Source: Methylobacteriaceae bacterium
GTDB lineage: Bacteria > Pseudomonadota > Alphaproteobacteria > Rhizobiales > Beijerinckiaceae
Length of the DNA: 13,445 nucleotides
Direction of reading: 5' to 3'
Assembly: GCA_031272615.1 (NCBI GenBank)
Contig: JAISTL010000233.1
Span: 1-13,445, forward strand
Below are positions 1 through 6,319 of the stretch, one piece after another (the first letter of the stretch is position 1; every line of letters begins with the position of its first letter). The notes beneath the pieces are model-generated. The model was not told where the DNA came from, searched no databases, and worked only from the letters and a program-made list of their open reading frames with translations. Made by a program: the position numbers and the translations under genes.

Positions 1-614
1 CCCTGCTGCAGCACGGTGAACACTTCCGGCCAGGCGATGGGAACCGGATTGGCGCCGAGAAGCTTGAAATACTCGACGCGCATTTCCTGTTGCGGGACGC
101 GGAGTTTGATACCTTTCAGATCATCCGGCTTGGTGATGGGCCGGATGTTATTCACCGTATGGCGAAAACCGAACTCGAGGTAACATATGACCTTCATCCC
201 CAACGGCTCGATGTATTGACTGGCAAGACGCTTGCCGAATTCACCATCGAAAGCGTCGTAAACCGCCTGTGTATCCTTGAAGATATAAGGCAATTCGTCC
301 ACAACCGCCGCCGGTACCATCGGCTCGATATTGCCGAGACCGGACATTGACCACGCCTCGAGCATTCCGCCTCTCAATTGCTGGGCCATTTCGAGGTCGC
401 CGCCAAGCACGCCGCCGTGCAGAATTGTGAAGGTCAGTTCCCCATTGGTCTTTTGTTTGACTTCCTCGGCAAAACTGACAAGAGCCTTGTGCATGGGAAT
501 ACCATCGCTTTGCGAATGCCCGATTTTTATATCCCTCGCCTGACTCGGCAGAGCCGACATCGCCAGAGCGAGAGCGGCGAACGCGCACAACAGCTTCGTT
601 TGCTGGTATTTCAT
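1..614 (-). CDS. TRAP transporter solute-binding protein, DctP family (partial, C-terminus beyond left edge)
   Basis: This is the periplasmic receptor of a tripartite ATP-independent periplasmic transporter, a family that delivers mostly carboxylic and sugar acids to a DctQ/DctM membrane pair. The 204 residues present begin with a signal peptide (positive MKYQQTK, hydrophobic stretch, probable cleavage after PSQA at residue 27). The typical DctP body follows: IGHSQSDGIPMHKA near 31-44, GELTFTILHGGVLGG near 58-72, and LKGIKLRVP around 167-174, whose Arg172 corresponds to the conserved arginine that binds the ligand carboxylate. Family members are about 320-340 residues, so roughly a third is missing. 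The ATG at 614-612 has a perfect AAGGAGG (626-620) five bases upstream. The gene is convergent with nothing visible and is transcribed in the same direction as the GntR gene behind it. A GntR-type operator and promoter lie upstream, so it probably belongs to the same regulon as the plus-strand operon. The substrate is inferred to be a sugar or hydroxy acid. Confidence 0.9.
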   Translation of the reverse strand, partial: MKYQQTKLLCAFAALALAMSALPSQARDIKIGHSQSDGIPMHKALVSFAEEVKQKTNGELTFTILHGGVLGGDLEMAQQLRGGMLEAWSMSGLGNIEPMVPAAVVDELPYIFKDTQAVYDAFDGEFGKRLASQYIEPLGMKVICYLEFGFRHTVNNIRPITKPDDLKGIKLRVPQQEMRVEYFKLLGANPVPIAWPEVFTVLQQ

Positions 615-647
615 TTGATCCTCCTTGATATATAGTAATTCAACTTG

Positions 648-662
648 CGGATGAGACATCCG
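648..662 (-). promoter_or_regulatory. Small hairpin in the 5' leader of the TRAP gene
   Basis: A perfect six-base inverted repeat, CGGATG and CATCCG with a three-base loop, lies about 22 bases upstream of the ribosome binding site of the TRAP receptor gene. In the mRNA it would form a short stable stem. There is no U-run after it, so it is not an intrinsic terminator. It may protect the 5' end of the transcript. The structure is seen, the role is inferred. Confidence 0.35.
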
Positions 663-717
663 GATAAAGTCATGACTGAAATCATTTCGTGTCTGCCTGT
701 TTTTTACCTCGCCGCTT

Positions 718-747
718 CTTATGATTGGAATATTGGTAAGTTGTCCA
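718..747 (-). promoter_or_regulatory. Candidate sigma-70 promoter of the TRAP receptor gene
   Basis: Read on the minus strand, TGGACA (747-742) could serve as a -35 and CATAAG (723-718) as a -10, with an 18-base spacer. The -35 lies inside the operator at 733-752. The same geometry, a -35 like TAGACA inside the operator, is seen in front of the dehydratase operon, which strengthens an otherwise modest match. Transcription would start near 711 and give a leader of about 100 bases. Confidence 0.4.
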
Positions 748-752
748 ACCAA
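733..752 (-). promoter_or_regulatory. GntR/FadR-type operator O1 upstream of the TRAP gene
   Basis: The plus strand reads TTGGTAAGTTGTCCAACCAA, a TTGG-N12-CCAA inverted repeat (ATTGGT/ACCAAT if one base is added on each side). Its reverse complement matches operator O2 at 1669-1688 at 18 of 20 positions, and similarity continues into the flanks. FCD-type GntR proteins bind dyads with TGGT/ACCA half-sites, and a regulator of that type is encoded next door. The element lies between the regulator gene and the TRAP gene and covers the candidate -35 of the latter. Repression by the adjacent GntR protein is inferred. Confidence 0.7.
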
Positions 753-809
753 TTTCTATACAGTGAATACCCGCCCCTGTTGTTGTTTATTTCTCCCGGG
801 TCGGAATGA

Positions 810-1508
810 TTAACTGACTGCTTTTTTCACGTGCTTCACGATAAGGTCGGTGATCCGTTCCTTGTCGCGACGCTCCATCGCCGCCAGCAGTTCAAGATGC
901 TCGGCGTGAAGAATTTTCTTCCGTTCGGGCACATAGCCATAGGCGGTCCAGGCCAGAATCCAGACCTGGTGTATGTCCTGCTGCATACGGAACAGAATGG
1001 GGTTGCCGACGAGTTCGGCCACCTTGCTCTCAAAACTCAAATCCAGGCCGCCGCTTTCATCGAGGCCGGTCTCGACAAAATCCTTGGCGTTTTCAGCCAT
1101 CAGCGCATACAGCTCCGCGAGGCCCGCATCGTCAATGCGCTCGCAGCACTCTTCAAATATGGCGCGCTCGATTCCCGCCCTGGCGACGATCAGGTGTTCC
1201 AGGAACGTCTGATCGACCGTGGCGGGAAGGAACCTGCGGAAATCCCGGTTGCCGTCCGGATGGTCCCTGACATAGGTTCCACTGCCGATGCGGGTTTCGA
1301 CTTTTCCGGCGGATTCGAGAACCTTCAACGCCTGCCGGACAGACGTGCGACTCACTCCGAGAAGCTCGCCGATTTCGCGTTCCGACGGCAACCTGTCACC
1401 GGGTTTGAAACGCTCACTGGCGATCATGCTCTCAATCCGGTTGATGATCTCGCGAAAGACATCCGTCCGTTTGATGGGGAGCATGGTGAATCGTGTTTGA
1501 TCGATCAT
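810..1508 (-). CDS. GntR-family transcriptional regulator, FadR/FCD subfamily
   Basis: A ligand-responsive DNA-binding repressor or activator of 232 residues. Residues about 16-83 are a GntR winged helix (FKPGDRLPSEREIGELLGVS, then RTSVRQALKVLESAG, wing ETRIGSGTYV). Residues about 105-230 form the all-helical FCD effector domain, with HAEH at 201-204 and H226 as likely metal ligands. The usual DxxFH motif reads DLSFE (156-160), so its His is replaced by Glu. The frame stays open to an ATG at 1574, but that start has no ribosome binding site and the operator-like dyad at 1532-1551 and a candidate promoter would then lie in or before coding sequence. ATG 1508 is therefore preferred; ATG 1484 is also possible. 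The gene is divergent from the dehydratase operon, a common arrangement for a local regulator of sugar-acid catabolism. The effector is probably a pathway acid or keto acid. Confidence 0.9.
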   Translation of the reverse strand: MIDQTRFTMLPIKRTDVFREIINRIESMIASERFKPGDRLPSEREIGELLGVSRTSVRQALKVLESAGKVETRIGSGTYVRDHPDGNRDFRRFLPATVDQTFLEHLIVARAGIERAIFEECCERIDDAGLAELYALMAENAKDFVETGLDESGGLDLSFESKVAELVGNPILFRMQQDIHQVWILAWTAYGYVPERKKILHAEHLELLAAMERRDKERITDLIVKHVKKAVS

Positions 1509-1531
1509 TTTGCGTCTGTATTCCGCCAAAA

Positions 1532-1551
1532 TTGGGCTAGTAAGATACCAA
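1532..1551 (-). promoter_or_regulatory. Candidate GntR autoregulatory operator O3
   Basis: The plus strand reads TTGGGCTAGTAAGATACCAA, again TTGG-N12-CCAA with 20-bp spacing, though the centre differs from O1 and O2. It would overlap the predicted transcription start of the regulator gene (about 1549), the classic place for autorepression. It is the weakest of the three complete dyads. Confidence 0.5.
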
Positions 1552-1555
1552 TTTT

Positions 1556-1584
1556 TCCATAACGATTTTCCCATATTATTGCAA
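1556..1584 (-). promoter_or_regulatory. Candidate promoter of the GntR regulator gene
   Basis: On the minus strand TTGCAA (1584-1579) and TATGGA (1561-1556) are separated by 17 bases. Transcription would begin near 1549, inside operator O3, leaving a leader of about 40 bases to ATG 1508. Matches to consensus are moderate. The position agrees with the shorter start chosen for the regulator. Confidence 0.35.
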
Positions 1585-1668
1585 GATAAATTTTCGTCTG
1601 CGCGGTTTCTTTACATTTAAAGGATTTGCCGATTTTCGTGACGCCCGTTTTCGAACTGGGCGAAAAAA

Positions 1669-1688
1669 TTGGCTAGACAACTTACCAA
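1669..1688 (+). promoter_or_regulatory. GntR/FadR-type operator O2 upstream of the catabolic operon
   Basis: TTGGCTAGACAACTTACCAA is the plus-strand reading. The reverse complement of O1 differs at only two of the 20 positions, and three more matching A/T bases flank it on the left. It lies in the divergent region between the regulator gene and the dehydratase and contains the candidate -35 (TAGACA, 1674-1679). Binding here by the neighbouring GntR protein would block the operon promoter. Confidence 0.75.
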
Positions 1689-1702
1689 AATAGTGCCATA
1701 TC
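1674..1702 (+). promoter_or_regulatory. Candidate promoter of the dehydratase-TTT-aldolase operon
   Basis: TAGACA (1674-1679, five of six to the consensus -35) is followed after 17 bases by CATATC (1697-1702), a weak -10 helped by an upstream TG at 1694-1695 (extended -10). The start would be near 1709, giving a leader of about 110 bases that contains the degenerate operator O4. The rest of the 314-base gap from 1509 to 1822 shows only an imperfect dyad at 1642-1662 (CGCCC and GGGCG arms) and no gene. Confidence 0.45.
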
Positions 1703-1758
1703 AGCTCACAACGACGGCTGAATCTGTCTGAAAACGAAGAATATCAACGAATCTCGGA

Positions 1759-1778
1759 TTGGTTGGACAGGTTCTCAG
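1759..1778 (+). promoter_or_regulatory. Degenerate operator-like site O4 in the operon leader
   Basis: TTGGTTGGACAGGTTCTCAG matches the reverse complement of O1 at 15 of 20 positions, with the first eleven bases identical, but the right half-site is decayed. It lies about 50 bases downstream of the predicted transcription start and 44 bases before the dehydratase ATG. It could be an auxiliary roadblock or looping site, or a relic. Confidence 0.4.
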
Positions 1779-1822
1779 ATTTGTTCCGACTCTACTCGTA
1801 AAGCGCAGGAGGAATCATCACG

Positions 1823-3535
1823 ATGTACAGAAGCAACTTTACTCCCGGTTCCACCCGCTGGGCCGTCCGCCGGAGCCAATGGCGCGCCATGGGAATCCGC
1901 GAAGAGGATATGGAGAAGCCGAAAATCGGCGTCATCAACACATCGAACAAGCTCTCCTGCTGTTTTGTTCACCTCGACGGCCTGACGCAGATCGTCCAGG
2001 AGGCGGTTCGCGCCGCCGGCGGGCTTCCCTTCGAGATTCGCACGGTCGCCTCCAGTGATTTCGTCACCAGCGCCGGCAAAAAAGCCCGTTATCTGATGCC
2101 GACCCGGGACCTCATCGTCAACGAGATTGAAGCGATGATGGAAGGGGCGGTGCTGGACGGCATGATTTGTCTTTCATCCTGCGACAAGACCACTCCGGCC
2201 CATATCATGGCCGCGGCCAGGCTCAATGTTCCAACCATCCTGCTGACCTGCGGCTATCAAATCGGCGGCAAATGCCATAACACCAAGTTTGAAGACCAGT
2301 TTTTCGATATCGACGACGTTTATGAATCCATCGGAGCGCTGGCGACCGGCGGCATGACTCTTGACGACGTCACGGATATCACCGAGGTTGCCATTCAGTC
2401 CCCGGGGGTTTGCGCCGGGCTGGGAACGGCGAATTCCATGCATATCGTCGCCGAGGCCATCGGCATGACGCTTCCGGGCAATTCCCCCATCTGGGCCAAC
2501 GGCCGCCGGGTGCGGGAATACGCGCAAAAGGCCGGGGAGCAAATCGTGCGCCTCACGGAGAAAAACATCCTTCCCCGGGACATCCTCACCCCCAAAGCCA
2601 TCGAAAACGCCATTATGACAGTGCTGGCGGTGGGAGGCTCGGTGAATACGGTGCGTCATATTTCAGCCATCGCCACCGAGGCGGAACTGGATGTCGATGT
2701 CGTCGCGCTTTATGAAAAGTTCGGCAAAGACATCAAGCTCCTCACATCGGTGCGGCCCAACGGCAAGTTCCGGACCGAAGACCTGGAGGCGGCGGGCGGC
2801 ACGGCGGCGCTGATGAATCAGCTGCGGGACTACCTGCATCTCGATGCCCTCACCGTTTCCGGCAACAGCCTCGGCGAAAACATCCGGGACGCGAAAGTGA
2901 GAGATGCCAACGTCATTCGCCCCATTGACAATCCGGTCAGCGATCGGCCGGGTGTTGCCGTTCTGCGCGGCAATCTCGCCCCGGACGGCGCCATCGTGAA
3001 ACTTTCGGCCGTGCCCGGAGACCGCAGGGAATTCGTCGGACCCGCCAGGATTTTCGACGGTGAGGACGAGGCCATCGAGGCTCTGGGGCAAGGGAAAATC
3101 AAGCCGGGCGACGTGGTGGTTTTGCGCAACATGGGCCCGTTGGGCGGGCCGGGCACCGTGTTCGCCTGTTCGTTTGCCGCCGCCATCAACGGCGCGGGGA
3201 TCGCCTCCGAGGTGGCGGTCATTACCGACGGCGAACTCTCGGGCCTCAACCGGGGAATCATTGTCGGGCAGCTGATGCCGGAATCCGCTGCCGGCGGCCC
3301 GCTGGCCGTGGTTGAGGAAAACGATATCGTCTCGATTGATTTCGTCAATCTGAAAATCAACATGAACGTTCCCGAAGACGAGATTGCCCGCAGGCTCAAG
3401 GCTTGGACCCCCAGGGAAATCGAACTCGGCGGCGGCAACAACACCTATCTGTCGCAGTACGCTGAGCTGGTTCAGCCGATTGCCCAGGGCGCGGTGTTGG
3501 GCAAGCGCAAGATTCATCAAATCAAAAACAAGTGA
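1823..3535 (+). CDS. IlvD/Edd-family dehydratase (probable sugar-acid dehydratase)
   Basis: A cytoplasmic [2Fe-2S] dehydratase of the family that includes dihydroxy-acid dehydratase, 6-phosphogluconate dehydratase and aldonate dehydratases; it would convert a 2,3-dihydroxy acid to a 2-keto-3-deoxy acid. All three cluster cysteines are present: C47 in SCCFVHLD, C120 in SSCDKTTPA (with D121 and the Lys122 that is carbamylated in relatives) and C197 in GVCAGLGTAN. D79 matches the SDG aspartate. Ser473 in TDGELSG matches the catalytic serine. Two positions look unusual: the GGPGMxEM segment reads GGPGTVFA (441-448), losing a glutamate metal ligand, and GR-F/M-SG is GELSG. At 570 residues it has normal length. 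AGGAGG at 1807-1812 supports ATG 1823. It is the first gene of the operon, 19 bases ahead of the FAD oxidoreductase. Its position with aldolase genes argues against branched-chain amino acid synthesis. The substrate is unknown. Confidence 0.9.
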   Translation: MYRSNFTPGSTRWAVRRSQWRAMGIREEDMEKPKIGVINTSNKLSCCFVHLDGLTQIVQEAVRAAGGLPFEIRTVASSDFVTSAGKKARYLMPTRDLIVNEIEAMMEGAVLDGMICLSSCDKTTPAHIMAAARLNVPTILLTCGYQIGGKCHNTKFEDQFFDIDDVYESIGALATGGMTLDDVTDITEVAIQSPGVCAGLGTANSMHIVAEAIGMTLPGNSPIWANGRRVREYAQKAGEQIVRLTEKNILPRDILTPKAIENAIMTVLAVGGSVNTVRHISAIATEAELDVDVVALYEKFGKDIKLLTSVRPNGKFRTEDLEAAGGTAALMNQLRDYLHLDALTVSGNSLGENIRDAKVRDANVIRPIDNPVSDRPGVAVLRGNLAPDGAIVKLSAVPGDRREFVGPARIFDGEDEAIEALGQGKIKPGDVVVLRNMGPLGGPGTVFACSFAAAINGAGIASEVAVITDGELSGLNRGIIVGQLMPESAAGGPLAVVEENDIVSIDFVNLKINMNVPEDEIARRLKAWTPREIELGGGNNTYLSQYAELVQPIAQGAVLGKRKIHQIKNK

Positions 3536-3554
3536 ATGCAACAGGGAGGGCGTC

Positions 3555-4859
3555 ATGGCGGCCCGTTCACAAGAACAGAATACCCTGCCCGTCACCTACA
3601 GCGTCGACGTGCTGGTGCTCGGCGGCGGCCCGGCGGGTGTTGCCGCGGCCGTCGGGGCGGCACGGGCGGGCATGGATGTCATGATGGTTGAACGCTACGG
3701 GTTTTGCGGCGGAATGACGACCGCCGGCATGGCCGGCGCCATCTGCGGCCTGTTCACGTCCAGCAAAACCAACAAACCCGAGCAGCTGGTTCACGGATTC
3801 GCCGGTGAATTCCATCATCACTTGAAGACGCGCGGGGCGGTCAGTGAACCATACCCCTTCGGCGACACGCGCATCGTGATGCATGAACCCTTTGTCTGGA
3901 AGGAAATTGCCGATGCCCTGCTGCTGGAGAGTGGCGTGACGGTGCTGTTTCACACCTTCTTCAGCGACGTTGTCATGCGGGACGGCCGCATCACGGCGGT
4001 TGTCGTTGAAAACAAGAACGGCCGGCAATTGATTGAAGCCAAGTATTTCGTCGACGCCACGGGCGACGGCGATGTCTGTTTCAAGGCGGGCGTGCCGTGC
4101 ACCTTCGGCAAGGAGGGTGTGGTCCAGTACCCGACCATGGTGTTCCGCATGAACGGCGTGGATGTGCCGAACGCGACAAGCCACCCCGGCCATCAGGTGG
4201 AGGAATGGGTCAAGGCGGCCAACGGGCACGGTTATCACCTGCCGCGCAGCCACATTTACATCCTGCCGTCGCCGCGGCCCGGCGAAATCCTGTGCAATAT
4301 GACGGCCGTATCGCGGGAAGACAAGCACCCCCTCTATGCGACCAGGGCCGAGGATATGACCTGGGCGGAATTCGAGGGGCGCCGGCAGGTGCGCGAATAC
4401 GAGCGGTTCCTGCGGGACAGGGTTCCGGGATTTGAAAACGCCCGGCTCAATGATGTGGCGCCGCAGATCGGCGTCCGCCAGAGCCGCACTGTGACCTGCC
4501 GCGGCAAACTGATGAACCAGGATGTGTTTTCGGCGCGCAAGAGCGAGCGTTCCGTCGCCAAAAGCGCCTGGTGCATCGAGGCCCACGGGGCCGACGGCAT
4601 TTTCATGTTCTATCTGCAGGATGACTATTACGATATTCCCTACGATACGCTGGTTCCAGCCCCGGTTGCCAATCTGATTACCGCAGGCCGGACACTGAAC
4701 GCGGAACATGAGGCGCTGGCGTCCGCAAGGGTGACGGCGCAATGCTTCCTGATGGGCTACGCCGCCGGAAACGCCGCCGCCATCGCCTGTCGCGACGATA
4801 TCGGCTTTGCCGCCGTGGATGTGGCTGAACTCGGCCCGTTCATCGATTACCGGATGTAA
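3555..4859 (+). CDS. FAD-dependent oxidoreductase (FAD_oxidored-type, GxGxxG Rossmann)
   Basis: A 434-residue flavoprotein. The N-terminus has a Rossmann dinucleotide motif, VDVLVLGGGPAGVAAAVGAA at 17-36, with Glu46 ending the second strand to bind the adenosine ribose. DATGDGDV at 167-174 is the second FAD contact of the family. The C-terminus ITAGRTLNAEHEALASARV (375-393) followed by GYAAGNAAA (401-409) matches the FAD-closing segment of the PF12831-like family. CGG at 51-53 follows the FAD motif. No signal peptide is visible. Members often sit in sugar-acid and glycan gene clusters, but their reactions are poorly known; oxidation of a hydroxyl group of the pathway acid, or a redox-neutral step using FAD, are both possible. 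The frame is open upstream, but GGGAGGG at 3543-3549 selects ATG 3555. The 19-base gap to the dehydratase suggests translational coupling within one transcript. Confidence 0.85.
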   Translation: MAARSQEQNTLPVTYSVDVLVLGGGPAGVAAAVGAARAGMDVMMVERYGFCGGMTTAGMAGAICGLFTSSKTNKPEQLVHGFAGEFHHHLKTRGAVSEPYPFGDTRIVMHEPFVWKEIADALLLESGVTVLFHTFFSDVVMRDGRITAVVVENKNGRQLIEAKYFVDATGDGDVCFKAGVPCTFGKEGVVQYPTMVFRMNGVDVPNATSHPGHQVEEWVKAANGHGYHLPRSHIYILPSPRPGEILCNMTAVSREDKHPLYATRAEDMTWAEFEGRRQVREYERFLRDRVPGFENARLNDVAPQIGVRQSRTVTCRGKLMNQDVFSARKSERSVAKSAWCIEAHGADGIFMFYLQDDYYDIPYDTLVPAPVANLITAGRTLNAEHEALASARVTAQCFLMGYAAGNAAAIACRDDIGFAAVDVAELGPFIDYRM

Positions 4860-4899
4860 TTTCATCCCGCCGGTGCGTGCGGGAAAAGGAGAAGACGTT

Positions 4900-5793
4900 A
4901 TGAACCCCTCTCTCGGCTTTATCGGCCTCGGCATCATGGGCCGGCCCATGGTCCGCAATCTGCTCGCCGCGGGCTATGTCGTTCATGTCTACAGCATTGT
5001 CGCCCGGGAAATCGACGATGTCGTCAAAGACGGCGCCGTCGGCGAAGCCAACGGGCTTGACGTCGCCAAAAAGGCGGACATCACGATTACGATGGTCCCC
5101 AACACGCCGGACGTTGAAAAAGTGTTGTTCGGCGAAACCGGCATCATCGACGCCATGGGGCCCGGCAAAACATTCATCGATATGAGCACCATCTCGGCTC
5201 TCGCCACGAAAGCCTTCGCCGAAAAAATCAAGGCCAAGGGCGCCGGGGTTCTGGATGCGCCGGTCAGCGGCGGCGAAAAAGGCGCCATCGAGGGGACGCT
5301 TTCCATCATGGTCGGCGGCGATGCCGAGACATTTGAAAAGTGCCTCCCGGTTCTGGACGTCATGGGCGGGCGCATCACCCATGTGGGCGGCAACGGAGCG
5401 GGGCAAACGGTCAAGTCCTGCAACCAGGTGCTGGCCGCGGCCACCATGGCGGCCATCGGCGAGGCGCTGGCGATGGGAACCAAGGCGGGAGTGGACCCGG
5501 CCAAAATCGTCGAGGTGCTGTCGGCCGGATATGCCCGCTGCGGCTGCCTCGACATCCGTGGAAAGAACATTCTGAAACGGGATTTTGCCCCGGGTTTCAA
5601 AAGCAAGCTCCAGTACAAGGACCTCACCCTGGCCATGGAACTGGCGCGGGGCCTCGATGTTCCCATGCCCATCGGCAGCATGGTGACGGAGTTCTACAAG
5701 AGCTGCATGGCGGCCGGCGGCGGCGAGGAGGACCACAGCAATGTGATCAAGATCGCCGAACAGTTGGCGCATGTGGAGATCAAGGCCTGGTAA
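4900..5793 (+). CDS. garR: 2-hydroxy-3-oxopropionate (tartronate semialdehyde) reductase-like, beta-hydroxyacid dehydrogenase family
   Basis: Predicted NAD(P)H-dependent reductase of tartronate semialdehyde to D-glycerate. GLGIMGRPM (10-18) is the nucleotide-binding loop, DAPVSGGEKGAIEGTLSIMVGG (119-140) is the substrate signature, Lys172 in GQTVKSCNQ is the catalytic lysine, and YKDL (239-242) and DHS (278-280) match conserved C-terminal positions. The DAPVSGG and C-terminal DHS...KVE-like stretches resemble E. coli GarR more than 3-hydroxyisobutyrate dehydrogenase. Length is 297 residues, normal for the family. AAGGAG at 4886-4891 decides ATG 4900; the longer open frame overlaps the upstream gene. 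Its presence with the GarL-like aldolase downstream is the pairing expected for a pathway releasing tartronate semialdehyde. No glycerate kinase is in view. 3-Hydroxyisobutyrate or succinic semialdehyde activity remains possible. Confidence 0.85.
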   Translation: MNPSLGFIGLGIMGRPMVRNLLAAGYVVHVYSIVAREIDDVVKDGAVGEANGLDVAKKADITITMVPNTPDVEKVLFGETGIIDAMGPGKTFIDMSTISALATKAFAEKIKAKGAGVLDAPVSGGEKGAIEGTLSIMVGGDAETFEKCLPVLDVMGGRITHVGGNGAGQTVKSCNQVLAAATMAAIGEALAMGTKAGVDPAKIVEVLSAGYARCGCLDIRGKNILKRDFAPGFKSKLQYKDLTLAMELARGLDVPMPIGSMVTEFYKSCMAAGGGEEDHSNVIKIAEQLAHVEIKAW

Positions 5794-5831
5794 TTATCAG
5801 CCATAACGGGAATTATTTCAAGGAGACTGTC

Positions 5832-6224
5832 ATGAACACGCCTGTCCTTCATCACACGCACATCCTGTGCCGGGACTTGGAACTGATGCTCAAGTTCTGG
5901 ACCGAAGCCATCGGCGCCAAGATCGTCCGCCGGAGAAAGTTCTTCGACGACGACGGCGCTGAATTGGATGTCGGCGCGCTTCCCACGCTTCTGTACGTTC
6001 GCCAGATCAAACCGGGCGCCCATGAACGGGTTCTGCCGTGCCTCGGCTACGATCATGTGGGCATGGCGGTCAAAGACATGGATACGGCACTGGAAAAGAT
6101 ACTCCGGCACCCGCTGGCATCCTTGCACGTGAAGCCGGGCATGGCCGGAACGCTGAAATATGCCTTTGTCAAAGGACCGGACGACATTCTGGTGGAACTG
6201 TTGCAGGAAACCGCCGCCCGGTAA
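5832..6224 (+). CDS. VOC-superfamily (glyoxalase/dioxygenase fold) small protein
   Basis: A 130-residue protein with two beta-alpha-beta-beta-beta modules. The first starts at HHTHILCRDLELMLKFW (7-23), the second at LGYDHVGMAVKDMDTALEK (71-89). H8, H75 and Glu122 (in ILVELLQ) fall at positions used as metal ligands in glyoxalase I, epimerases and extradiol dioxygenases; an acidic fourth ligand is not obvious near residues 54-60. It may isomerise, epimerise or cleave a pathway intermediate, or bind a metal without catalysis. AAGGAG at 5820-5825 supports ATG 5832; the longer open frame upstream is a shadow of the reductase gene. The 38-base gap keeps it in the operon. The fold is clear, the reaction is not. 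Confidence 0.8.
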   Translation: MNTPVLHHTHILCRDLELMLKFWTEAIGAKIVRRRKFFDDDGAELDVGALPTLLYVRQIKPGAHERVLPCLGYDHVGMAVKDMDTALEKILRHPLASLHVKPGMAGTLKYAFVKGPDDILVELLQETAAR

Positions 6225-6319
6225 AGCCGCACCTCCAAGCGGAAGCGCGTGACACCCGGGTTTTCGTGGCCTGTGGTTCATGCGAAACAATAACTTCATT
6301 CAATCAGAGGAGTTTTTCA

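Noticed and set aside
90..350. Short plus-strand frame at the left edge
   Set aside because: Antisense to the TRAP receptor whose signal peptide, ribosome binding site and family motifs are clear.
668..677. Perfect ten-base palindrome AGTCATGACT upstream of the TRAP gene
   Set aside because: Too short and single in the window; no matching site elsewhere and no known regulator can be assigned.
831..1562. Open frame of 243 codons on the plus strand opposite the GntR gene
   Set aside because: It is antisense to a clear GntR/FCD protein, has no ribosome binding site and its translation resembles no family; it is a shadow of a GC-rich gene.
1642..1662. Imperfect dyad CGCCC...GGGCG with TTCGAA at the centre next to operator O2
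   Set aside because: Has internal mismatches and no second copy; could be chance in GC-rich DNA.
1823..3535. Assignment of the first operon gene as ilvD for branched-chain amino acid synthesis
   Set aside because: The neighbours are aldolases, acid transporters and a catabolic regulator, and several active-site segments differ from dihydroxy-acid dehydratase.
2663..3595. Open frame of 310 codons on the minus strand opposite the dehydratase gene
   Set aside because: Overlaps a well supported IlvD/Edd gene and has low-complexity composition without recognisable motifs.
3567..4958. Open frame of 463 codons on the minus strand opposite the FAD oxidoreductase gene
   Set aside because: The plus-strand frame carries the full FAD signatures and operon spacing; the antisense protein is rich in His, Arg and Gly with no motif.
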